Positions 1 to 5,570 of a stretch of 7,053 nt of DNA are shown one piece after another. Source of the stretch: Deltaproteobacteria bacterium (GTDB lineage Bacteria > Myxococcota > B64-G9); assembly GCA_003647095.1 (NCBI GenBank), contig QMME01000210.1:1-7053 (forward strand), read 5' to 3'. The stretch's first letter is position 1. Every line of letters begins with the position of its first letter. The notes under the pieces were generated by a model. The model was given only the letters and a program-made list of their open reading frames with translations. It was not told the origin of the DNA and did not search any database. The position numbers were made by a program, and so were the translations under genes.

Positions 1-155
1 AGCGCGGCCCGGTCCCCCACGGCGCGCACCATCTCCAGGGTGGTTTGGTCGGCCCGCTCGGCCAGCAGGTCACCGGCGTCGGGAGGACGGGGAGCCGGAC
101 AGGCGCCGGCCAGCAGGACGATTGCCAGGGAGAGATTGGCGACGATTGTTCGCAT
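1..155 (-). CDS. Putative lipoprotein, N-terminal fragment (3' end beyond the window)
   Basis: Only the first 51 codons are visible; the gene runs off the left edge with no stop. The protein begins MRTIVANLSLAIVLLAGAC, a typical bacterial lipoprotein signal: a short n-region with one Arg, a hydrophobic stretch at residues 4-16, and a lipobox-like LAGAC ending in Cys19. It should be lipidated and membrane-anchored in the cell envelope. The mature part starts Pro/Arg-rich and then has an acidic, probably helical segment. The start at 155 is chosen because AAGGAG (162-167 on the complementary strand) lies six bases upstream. An in-frame ATG at 182 would add nine charged residues but has a poorer ribosome binding site. 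The gene is divergent from the membrane-protein pair on the plus strand. The function cannot be recognised from this fragment. Confidence 0.72.
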   Translation of the reverse strand, partial: MRTIVANLSLAIVLLAGACPAPRPPDAGDLLAERADQTTLEMVRAVGDRAA

Positions 156-208
156 GCAGGGCTCCTTTTCCCGGGATTGCATACGGAGGAAACGTTCCTT
201 TTCCGGGT

Positions 209-237
209 ACCATATCCCGGCGCCTCCTGCCGGGCAA
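209..237 (-). promoter_or_regulatory. Candidate sigma-70 promoter for the lipoprotein gene
   Basis: Read on the minus strand, a -35 box TTGCCC (232-237; 4 of 6 match) and a -10 box TATGGT (209-214; 4 of 6 match) are separated by exactly 17 bases. Transcription would start near 202 and give a leader of about 47 bases before the start codon at 155. The -10 box sits inside an inverted repeat CCGGG (203-207) / CCCGG (216-220), which could be a repressor site. This is an inference from consensus matching only. Confidence 0.4.
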
Positions 238-275
238 GCTCGCCACCTCCCGACTCCAGGCTATGCAGCAGCCAC

Positions 276-304
276 TTGTCCCGGCCCGGGTCCCCGTGTA
301 AAGA
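276..304 (+). promoter_or_regulatory. Weak candidate promoter for the plus-strand membrane-protein pair
   Basis: TTGTCC (276-281) and TAAAGA (299-304) are 17 bases apart, 60 bases upstream of the start codon at 364. Each box matches the consensus in only three of six positions, so this is the best available candidate rather than a convincing promoter. The rest of the 208-base divergent region (156-363) holds short repeats but no gene. Confidence 0.2.
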
Positions 305-363
305 TCGGGTCCGCTGGCAAGGTACGTGCGGGTGCAGGCGGGACAGACCACGAGGTGACAGGC

Positions 364-1152
364 ATGCTGAAGACCATTCGCTATTTTCTGAAAGTACAGG
401 ACTGGCAGTCGCTGGCGGTGCTGGCGCTGGCGCTGGCCTCCACCTGGACCTGCCTGCATTTCGGGCTGGTGGCGGACATTCCCACTTCCCTCATCGGCCT
501 GGCGGTGGTGTTTCCCATCGTCTTTTCCATCAACAGCGCCTACAAGCGCCGCGAAGAGGCGCTGCGCTACTACGCGGGGCTGAAGACCCACCTGGTGGCG
601 CTGTACTGGGCACACCGCGACTGGATCCCGTCCGAGCGGCAACCGGCCGGGGGCCTGGACCGGATACGCCGGCAGATTGCCGGGGTGCTGGCCGATATTC
701 GCGCCGATCTGCAGGCGCGCGCCTCCAGCCCCGAGAAACTCGAGCGGGTGTACCGGGATTTTTCCGAATTGTCGCTGGCCAACGAACAGGCCCGCCAGGT
801 GGGCACCAGCGCCGGCGAGGTGTCGCGGGCCAACCAGTTCCTCAGCAAGGCGGTGAGCGAGTACGAGCGGCTGCGCAACATCGCCGCCTACCGCACCCCG
901 CTGTCGCTGCGCGCCTACTCGAGCGTGTTTCTCAACCTGTTTCCGGTGGCCTTCGGACCATACTTCGCCCACCTGATCCACAAGAACCCTTCCTTTCCCT
1001 ACGTGGGCTACATCGTGGCGGCGCTGTACTCGCTGGTGCTGGTGAGCCTGGACAACATCCAGGAGGATCTCGAGGATCCCTTCGACGGCGAGGGACCCGA
1101 CGATGTGTACCTGGACGCCGACCGGCGCTACCGGCAGGTGCTGCAGCAGTGA
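364..1152 (+). CDS. Bestrophin-like four-helix membrane protein
   Basis: A 262-residue protein with four hydrophobic segments: about 17-36, 42-58, 185-205 and 212-229. A long charged, probably helical cytoplasmic region (about 60-180) separates the second and third. Around residues 43-75 the pattern VFSINSAYKRREEALRYY resembles the bestrophin signature, where a hydrophobic helix ends in F-R/x-N-x-A-Y-x-R-x-x-E. After the last helix comes EDLEDPF (234-240), which resembles the acidic E-x-P-F segment after the final bestrophin helix. Bestrophins are pentameric anion channels; bacterial relatives also pass cations. The similarity is partial, so the channel function is inferred. The start at 364 is preferred over far-upstream in-frame starts because GAGGTG lies seven bases upstream and it begins just before the first membrane helix. 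It probably forms an operon with the gene 20 bases downstream. Confidence 0.68.
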   Translation: MLKTIRYFLKVQDWQSLAVLALALASTWTCLHFGLVADIPTSLIGLAVVFPIVFSINSAYKRREEALRYYAGLKTHLVALYWAHRDWIPSERQPAGGLDRIRRQIAGVLADIRADLQARASSPEKLERVYRDFSELSLANEQARQVGTSAGEVSRANQFLSKAVSEYERLRNIAAYRTPLSLRAYSSVFLNLFPVAFGPYFAHLIHKNPSFPYVGYIVAALYSLVLVSLDNIQEDLEDPFDGEGPDDVYLDADRRYRQVLQQ

Positions 1153-1172
1153 CGCCCGGCAGGAGCATGCAG

Positions 1173-2186
1173 ATGAACGAGTCCGACAGGCGAGCCGCGG
1201 CACGGTTACGGTGGCAACCGGGACAACGGCCCTTCTACGAGGTGTTCTTCATCAAGGCCAACCTGCCCGGGCGACAGCAGGCCTTCTGGCTGCGCTACAC
1301 CCTGTCGGCGCCGCGGCGGGGGCGGGGAGCCGGCGTCGCCCAGCTGTGGGGCATCTTCTTCGACGGCCGGGAGCCGGGCCGCAACTTCGCCGTGCAGCAG
1401 ACGCTGCCCATCGCCGAGCTGCAGTGGTTGGAGGAGGAGGGCCGCTTGCTCGTCGGTTCCTCGGCCTGCAGCCCCGCCGCCTGCAGCGGCAGCATCGACG
1501 ATGCCGGGCGCGGCCATCGCCTGGCCTGGAATTTTACCCTGGCCGACGACACTCCTCCGCTGTGGCATTTTTCCCACCGCTTCCTGTACCGGCTGACGCT
1601 CCCCAAGACCAAGCTGGCCTGCCCGGTATGGAACGGGCGCCTGCGCGGCTGGCTGGAGGTGGACGGTGAACGGTTGGAACTGGACGGTATTCCCGGCCAG
1701 CTCGAGCACCTGTGGGGCACGGAACACGCCCTGCGCTGGGCCTGGGGGCACTGCAACGCTTTCGTTGACGAGGCCGACGTGGTCTGGGAAGGGCTCGATG
1801 CCCAGGTGGCCCTGGGTCCGGTGCCCAGCCCGCACCTGAAGGTGTTCTACCTGCAGGTCGGCCAGCAGCGCCATCGCTTCGACAAGCTGAGCCAGTGGTT
1901 GCGCAACCGCTCGCACTGGGAGCCTTTCCAGTGGGAATTCGCCGCCCGGGGCCCCGGGGCCAGGTTGCGCGGTCGGGCCAGCTGCCACCCTGACGACGTG
2001 GTGGTGGTGACCTATACCGATCCCGGTGGCGCCCGGCTCTACTGTCACAACAGCAAGCTGGCCGACCTGGAGTTACAACTCGAAGACAATGCCGGCAACC
2101 CGCTGGGCACCTTCACCGCCCGGCGAACGGCGGCGCTGGAGTTCGTCGATCGCCGCCTCCACGGCGGTCTGCAGCCCCGGTTGTGA
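1173..2186 (+). CDS. Lipocalin-fold-like soluble protein (AttH/CrtC/tocopherol-cyclase type), function unknown
   Basis: A 337-residue protein with no signal peptide or membrane segment, rich in Trp and alternating hydrophobic residues, suggesting mostly beta-barrel structure. The central part, GWLEVDGERLELDGIPGQ (159-176) followed by LEHLWGTEHALRWAWGHCNAF (178-198), follows the layout of AttH/CrtC-like proteins: a V/L-x-V-D-G strand, a G-x-x-x-x-x-H-x-W-G turn, then a W-x-W segment. Members of that broad group include carotenoid hydratases and tocopherol cyclases that handle hydrophobic ligands; which substrate applies here cannot be told. His179, His185, His193 and Cys194 could be functional residues. 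The ATG at 1173 is chosen because AGGAG (1161-1165) is seven bases upstream; the ATG at 1167 would leave only one base. It follows the bestrophin-like gene by 20 bases, so the two are likely co-expressed. Confidence 0.65.
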   Translation: MNESDRRAAARLRWQPGQRPFYEVFFIKANLPGRQQAFWLRYTLSAPRRGRGAGVAQLWGIFFDGREPGRNFAVQQTLPIAELQWLEEEGRLLVGSSACSPAACSGSIDDAGRGHRLAWNFTLADDTPPLWHFSHRFLYRLTLPKTKLACPVWNGRLRGWLEVDGERLELDGIPGQLEHLWGTEHALRWAWGHCNAFVDEADVVWEGLDAQVALGPVPSPHLKVFYLQVGQQRHRFDKLSQWLRNRSHWEPFQWEFAARGPGARLRGRASCHPDDVVVVTYTDPGGARLYCHNSKLADLELQLEDNAGNPLGTFTARRTAALEFVDRRLHGGLQPRL

Positions 2187-2213
2187 ACCCGCGGCCGGCG
2201 TTTCACGAGGGGA

Positions 2214-2266
2214 GCGCTGACTACCTCGGGGACAGGCAGCGAACGAGCCCCCGCCGTCGTCAGCGC
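2214..2266. terminator. Imperfect hairpin between convergent genes, possible bidirectional terminator
   Basis: GCGCTGAC (2214-2221) and GTCAGCGC (2259-2266) are perfect inverted repeats, with a second inner stem CGGGG (2227-2231) / CCCCG (2249-2253). The structure lies between the end of the plus-strand gene (2186) and the end of the HU-like gene (2260), overlapping the latter's stop codon. There is no T tract on either side, so it does not fit a classical intrinsic terminator. It may instead protect the 3' ends of the transcripts or act together with Rho. Confidence 0.3.
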
Positions 2267-2583
2267 GGTTCACCCTCCGGTTTGTCCTCGGGGTTGGAGC
2301 TGCTGGCAGTGGGATTGATCAGTTCCTTGAGATCCTTGTAGGCCCCGAAGCGCACCACCTTCTTGCGGGGGATGCGGATCTTCTCGCCGGTCTTGGGATT
2401 GCGGCCGGTGCGGGCCTTGCGTACCTTTACCCGCAGCACTCCCAGTCCGGGCAGCACGAACTCTCCGTCGGCGGCCAGCTTTTTCTTGGCCAGGTTGACC
2501 AGCCCGTCGTAGAAGCGATTGATGTTGGCCTTGCTGATGCCCGAGGCGCGCATGATACCTTCCACCATCTCGTCGCGGTTCAT
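2260..2583 (-). CDS. HU/IHF-family DNA-binding protein with C-terminal tail
   Basis: A 107-residue histone-like protein. The N-terminal helical dimerisation part (1-40) is followed by the beta-arm region. The arm signature GRNPKTGEKIRIP (60-72) includes Pro63, the residue that intercalates into DNA at the tip of HU/IHF arms. Residues 73-90 (up to KDLKELIN) close the standard 90-residue fold. A further 17-residue tail rich in Pro, Glu and Ser extends beyond the usual length. The segment before the arms reads FVLPGLGVLRVKVRK instead of the G-F-G-x-F seen in classical HU, so this is a divergent paralogue rather than the main nucleoid HU. It bends or packages DNA as a dimer. The start at 2583 is supported by AAGGAGG (2591-2597) seven bases upstream. 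It lies 44 bases downstream of purF and is probably in the same transcript. Confidence 0.9.
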   Translation of the reverse strand: MNRDEMVEGIMRASGISKANINRFYDGLVNLAKKKLAADGEFVLPGLGVLRVKVRKARTGRNPKTGEKIRIPRKKVVRFGAYKDLKELINPTASSSNPEDKPEGEPR

Positions 2584-2590
2584 GTTTCAC

Positions 2591-2597
2591 CCTCCTT
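2591..2597 (-). promoter_or_regulatory. Strong ribosome binding site of the HU-like gene
   Basis: AAGGAGG on the minus strand, seven bases before the start codon, is the strongest Shine-Dalgarno match in the window. It contrasts with purF just upstream, which has none, so the HU-like protein may be made in larger amounts from the shared transcript. Confidence 0.7.
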
Positions 2598-2612
2598 TGG
2601 TTTCTTGTCCCC

Positions 2613-2648
2613 CAGCGCCGCCACCACCTAGAGACACAGCTGGCGCTG
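2613..2648 (-). repeat. Inverted repeat across the purF stop codon
   Basis: CAGCGCC (2613-2619) and GGCGCTG (2642-2648) form a 7-bp perfect inverted repeat with a 22-base loop containing the purF stop codon. It lies between purF and the HU-like gene. No T tract follows on the minus strand. The arm core CAGCGC is shared with the hairpin at 2214-2266 on the other side of the HU-like gene. A role in partial termination or mRNA processing is possible but unproven. Confidence 0.3.
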
Positions 2649-4121
2649 AACGGAGCTGCGGCGATCTCGTTCCAGCCACTGCTGCTGCGCCGTGGTCAAC
2701 TCCAGCGGGTAGTTGCCGTCGAAGCAGGCGGCGCAGCGACCATGGGGAAAGGCCCGTTCCAGACCCTCCAGCGGCAAGTAGGTGAGTGAATCCAGGCCCA
2801 GGTGGGCGGCCAGGCGCCGTTCCACTTCCCGGTGGGCGTCTTCGAGTTGCCGGCGGTTGGGGTGATCCTCGCGGCAAGAGGTGAAGGCGCAGGCAGCCAG
2901 CTCGTCACGGGTGGACATGTCGATGCCGTAGTAGCAGGGCCGGAGCACGGGCGGGCTGTGAATGGCCAGGTGCACCTGGCGGGCACCCTGCTCGCGGATG
3001 ATCTGGATGGTGCGACGCAGGGTGGTACCGCGCACGATGCTGTCATCGACCACCAGCACCCGGCGGCCAGCGAACTCGGAACGAATGGGGTTGAGCTTGA
3101 GCTGCAGGGCACTGGTGCGTTCGCCCTGGTTGGGCATGATGAAGGTGCGCCCGGTGTAGCGGTTCTTGATGAAACCCTCGCGGTAAGGCAAGCCCAGTTC
3201 CTCGGCCAGGCTGGAAGCCGAGGGCCGCGAGGTGTCGGGAATGGGAATGACCACGTCGGCCTGGAGACCCTTGTCCCGCCAGGCCCGGGCCAGTTCCCGG
3301 CCCAGGGCCAGGCGGATGCCATAGACGCTGTGGCCGTTCATCACCGAGTCGGGCCGGGCGAAGTAGATGTACTCGAATATGCAAGGGGCCGGCCGGGTCT
3401 CGGCCAGTCTCACGCGCCGGGGCTCCGCGCCCCGCTGGAAGAACATGACCTCGCCGGGGGCGACGTCACCGGCCAGGGTTGCTCCCAGGGCATCGAGCGC
3501 CACCGACTCGGAAGCCACCACGAAGCTGCGGCCACGGCGGCCCCAGACCGCCGGGCGGATGCCGTAGGGATCGCGCACGGCCAAGAGGGTCTCCCGGCCG
3601 TTGATCTTCAGGGCCGCCACCAGTGAATAGGCCCCCTGGGCTTGTTCGAAAGTGGCCTGCAGGGCGGCCACGGCATCGTCGATGGTGTGGTCGCGCGGGC
3701 GCCGCCGCATCAGTTCCAGGGCGAAGATGCACAGTACCGGTTCCACGTCGCAGTGGCTCATCAGGTGAACCGACTCGCTCTCCAGGCGCTGGTACATGGT
3801 GGGCAGGCTGACGAAGTTGCCGTTGTGGGCCATGAGTACACCCGGCTGGCGGTACCAGAAAGGCTGGGCATCGCGCAGCAGACCGGATCCCACCGTGGGG
3901 TAGCGCACGTGTCCCAGGCCCACCTGGCCGGGCAAATGTTCGATGTCGTCGGGAGAAAAGGAGTGTCCGGCCAGGCCCAGCTTGCGCACCACCGGGAACT
4001 GGTCACCGCTGATGGTGCCGATGCCCGCGCAATCCTGTCCCCGGTGCTGCAAGGCCTGCAGGGCCAGCAGGATGTCACCGGCGCAGTCATGGTAGCCAAT
4101 CATGCCGATGAAACCACACAT
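2628..4121 (-). CDS. purF: Amidophosphoribosyltransferase (glutamine PRPP amidotransferase), [4Fe-4S] type
   Basis: A 497-residue cytoplasmic enzyme for the first committed step of purine synthesis: PRPP plus glutamine gives 5-phosphoribosylamine. The N-terminal Ntn glutaminase half starts MCGFIG, so Cys2 becomes the catalytic nucleophile once Met is removed; LQHRGQD (24-30), GHVRYPT (70-76) and AHNGN (98-102) are family motifs. The C-terminal phosphoribosyltransferase half has the PRPP-binding loop VLVVDDSIVRGTT (355-367) and YREGFIKNRYTGRTF (313-327). Four cysteines, Cys247 (CIFEYIYFARPDS), Cys396 (PCYYGID), Cys463 and Cys466 (CAAC), match the ligands of the [4Fe-4S] cluster in the Bacillus subtilis enzyme; the E. 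coli type lacks them. Relative to the Bacillus layout there are about 18 extra residues near 415-440. The start is fixed by the catalytic Cys2. No Shine-Dalgarno sequence is present. It follows the anti-sigma-like gene by 32 bases, not the usual cvpA or purL neighbours. Confidence 0.95.
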   Translation of the reverse strand: MCGFIGMIGYHDCAGDILLALQALQHRGQDCAGIGTISGDQFPVVRKLGLAGHSFSPDDIEHLPGQVGLGHVRYPTVGSGLLRDAQPFWYRQPGVLMAHNGNFVSLPTMYQRLESESVHLMSHCDVEPVLCIFALELMRRRPRDHTIDDAVAALQATFEQAQGAYSLVAALKINGRETLLAVRDPYGIRPAVWGRRGRSFVVASESVALDALGATLAGDVAPGEVMFFQRGAEPRRVRLAETRPAPCIFEYIYFARPDSVMNGHSVYGIRLALGRELARAWRDKGLQADVVIPIPDTSRPSASSLAEELGLPYREGFIKNRYTGRTFIMPNQGERTSALQLKLNPIRSEFAGRRVLVVDDSIVRGTTLRRTIQIIREQGARQVHLAIHSPPVLRPCYYGIDMSTRDELAACAFTSCREDHPNRRQLEDAHREVERRLAAHLGLDSLTYLPLEGLERAFPHGRCAACFDGNYPLELTTAQQQWLERDRRSSVQRQLCL

Positions 4122-4124
4122 GGT

Positions 4125-4142
4125 CCGGAGGGTATCCCCCGG
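4125..4142 (-). repeat. Hairpin immediately upstream of the purF start codon
   Basis: CCGG-A-GGG-TAT-CCC-CCGG on the plus strand is a near-perfect inverted repeat (7 bp, one bulged base, 3-base loop) ending three bases from the purF start codon. It occupies the place where a ribosome binding site would be, and no purine-rich Shine-Dalgarno is present. It could limit purF translation or couple it to translation of the upstream gene, whose stop codon is 32 bases away. Confidence 0.35.
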
Positions 4143-4153
4143 CGGTAATGGCG

Positions 4154-5524
4154 TCAACGGCTTTTCTCGTTGCCGGGGGAGGCCGTGGCGGTGCTGTCCA
4201 CCGCCTGGTCGATCTTGTTCAGGGTTGCTGCCAGCTGGTCCCGGGAGGTCGGAAGCTGGCCCAGTTGCCGGCCCAGGGTGCTCAGCTGGCCGGCCAGCCG
4301 CAGGATGACCTTCTTGCCGGGCCGGCGCAGTTCCAGGGCGGCGGCGGCCTGTTGCCGGCACCGCCGCGGCAGGGAGGGATCCACGAGGTGCTTGGCACCG
4401 GAGCGGGCCAGCGATGCCTGCAGGCCGATATCGGTAACCAGCTTGCCGGTATCGTAGAACCAGGCCCGGGACGGTTCTCCGGACTGCTTCTGCCGCAGGG
4501 CCTGGTCCAGCACCTCCAGCCGGGCCTGCAGCTTGATGCGATCCAGCCGGCCGGCCTGCAGCTGTTCGGCCAGGTCGCCGGCGAACCCGGCCAGGCTTTC
4601 CTCGCCGGCACCTTCCAACCACCTGGCCAGCAGCAGCAGGCCGGTCCTGATGATGTCATCGTTGCTCTTGCCGGGTTTTCCCCGCCCGGAGGCTATCAGG
4701 CTGGTGGCGATGACGCGGCCCAGGCGGTAGCTCTGTTGCCAGGGGGAGTTGTCGCTCCTCCTGGTATCGAGGGCCGTGGCCCCCAGCGGCGGTCGATCGG
4801 TCTCTGGCGTGGAGGGTAGCAGCTTGGCCAGGATCTTGGCATCGAGCAGGGGGGGGGCGGTTTTCTCCGGCCCGGGGGCGGGAGCGGCGGGGTGCCCGGT
4901 CTCCGCGACCGTCTCCGCGGCCGGCAGCTCATCGCTGGCTGGTGCCGGCTCTGCCGGGGCGGCCTGGTTGCCTTCCGCTTCGGCTTCGGCCAGCGGGGAC
5001 GGGCCGCTGCGCGGGGTCGGCTGCTCCAGGGTCGGCTCGGCCGGCGGCCGGGCCAGGAAGTAAACCGCCAGAAACGCCGCTGCCGCCGAGGCCGTGGCCG
5101 CCACGAAGCGCATGCTCAACAGACCGGCCCGGAGGCGCTGCCACAGGGAAGGGCCGGTCGCTCCGGCCAGGCGCCGGGTCAGTTCCCGGGGAGCCTCTAC
5201 CGGCTCGGCCGCGGCGCCGGCCAGGGCCCGGTCCAGGTTGATCAGGGCATCCAGGCAATGGCCGCAGCCGGCCAGGTGTTCCAGGGCGACCCCTTGTTGC
5301 TGCTCCGGTAGAGCACCGTCGTAGAGTGCGCACAGGGTCTCGTTGTCGAGGCAGTCGGGTCCGGCTTCCGACGCCAGGGCCAGCCCGGACGTGGCCGCCG
5401 CCAGCAAGAATTCCCGGCGGCACTGGTCGCACTCTCCCAGGTGCCGGACGATTTCGACTCGGCGTTTCTCGTCGGGATGGCCGTGCAACAGCTCGATGAT
5501 GCAGTCTTTTTCCTGGCAGCTCAC
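4154..5524 (-). CDS. Membrane-anchored anti-sigma-like protein with two tandem zinc-finger (HxxxCxxC) modules
   Basis: A 456-residue protein. Two zinc-finger anti-sigma modules lie at the N-terminus: His28-Cys32-Cys35 (HLGECDQC, with Cys3 or Cys8 as a likely fourth ligand) and His83-Cys87-Cys90 (HLAGCGHC, preceded by Cys58 and the typical LYDGALPEQQ helix). One transmembrane helix (about 140-158) follows a positively charged segment, placing the zinc fingers in the cytoplasm. A Pro/Ala/Glu-rich linker (159-225) then leads to a mostly helical extracytoplasmic part (about 226-445) that I do not recognise. Such proteins hold a sigma factor inactive until a signal reaches the envelope. The sigma factor gene is directly upstream, 43 bases away, which strongly suggests they are partners. 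The start codon is GTG; no in-frame ATG exists before residue 138. A purine-rich GAGAGG lies 11 bases upstream. A nine-C tract falls in the linker codons. Confidence 0.82.
   Translation of the reverse strand: MSCQEKDCIIELLHGHPDEKRRVEIVRHLGECDQCRREFLLAAATSGLALASEAGPDCLDNETLCALYDGALPEQQQGVALEHLAGCGHCLDALINLDRALAGAAAEPVEAPRELTRRLAGATGPSLWQRLRAGLLSMRFVAATASAAAAFLAVYFLARPPAEPTLEQPTPRSGPSPLAEAEAEGNQAAPAEPAPASDELPAAETVAETGHPAAPAPGPEKTAPPLLDAKILAKLLPSTPETDRPPLGATALDTRRSDNSPWQQSYRLGRVIATSLIASGRGKPGKSNDDIIRTGLLLLARWLEGAGEESLAGFAGDLAEQLQAGRLDRIKLQARLEVLDQALRQKQSGEPSRAWFYDTGKLVTDIGLQASLARSGAKHLVDPSLPRRCRQQAAAALELRRPGKKVILRLAGQLSTLGRQLGQLPTSRDQLAATLNKIDQAVDSTATASPGNEKSR
4849..4857 (-). repeat. Nine-base C homopolymer in the anti-sigma-like coding sequence
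   Basis: The minus strand carries C9 within codons for residues Ala223 to Leu226 of the anti-sigma-like protein, at the junction between the linker and the C-terminal part. Tracts of this length are prone to slipped-strand changes. Loss or gain of one base would remove the extracytoplasmic part while leaving the zinc fingers and membrane helix. Confidence 0.6.
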
Positions 5525-5552
5525 TCTTTTTTCACCCTCTCCTCTACCAACA

Positions 5553-5570
5553 TGATCTGACGGAAGATCA
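5553..5570. repeat. Perfect inverted repeat at the sigma / anti-sigma junction
   Basis: TGATCT (5553-5558) and AGATCA (5565-5570) flank a 6-base spacer, with the sigma factor's stop codon inside one arm. It lies in the 43-base gap before the anti-sigma-like gene. No T tract follows on the minus strand, so it is unlikely to terminate transcription. It may be a small mRNA hairpin adjusting the ratio of the two proteins, or a chance palindrome. Confidence 0.35.

Noticed and set aside
40..363. 108-codon extension of the bestrophin-like gene
   Set aside because: It runs across the divergent intergenic region and over the start of the lipoprotein gene. The ATG at 364 has a ribosome binding site and directly precedes the first membrane helix.
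45..1172. Long open frame upstream of the lipocalin-like gene on the plus strand
   Set aside because: It overlaps the membrane-protein gene in another frame and its translation is Arg/Pro/Gly-rich low-complexity. A good ribosome binding site places the real start at 1173.
70..1203. 377-residue open frame on the minus strand opposite the membrane-protein gene
   Set aside because: It is antisense to a gene with clear membrane helices, rich in His/Arg/Gln/Gly without motifs, and lacks a supported start; it is a GC-bias shadow.
2802..3626. 274-residue open frame on the plus strand inside purF
   Set aside because: It is entirely antisense to conserved purF catalytic motifs and has no recognisable domain; it is explained by high GC content.
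4125..4142. Intrinsic terminator before purF
   Set aside because: The hairpin is not followed by a T tract on the minus strand, and it sits against the start codon, so termination is not supported.
4122..4622. Extension of the purF frame 167 codons upstream
   Set aside because: PurF needs Cys at position 2 as the catalytic N-terminus, so the start must be 4121. The upstream part overlaps the anti-sigma-like gene.
4148..4819. 223-residue plus-strand open frame opposite the anti-sigma-like gene
   Set aside because: Gly/Gln/Ala-rich shadow with no motif and no ribosome binding site; the opposite strand has the zinc-finger and membrane features.
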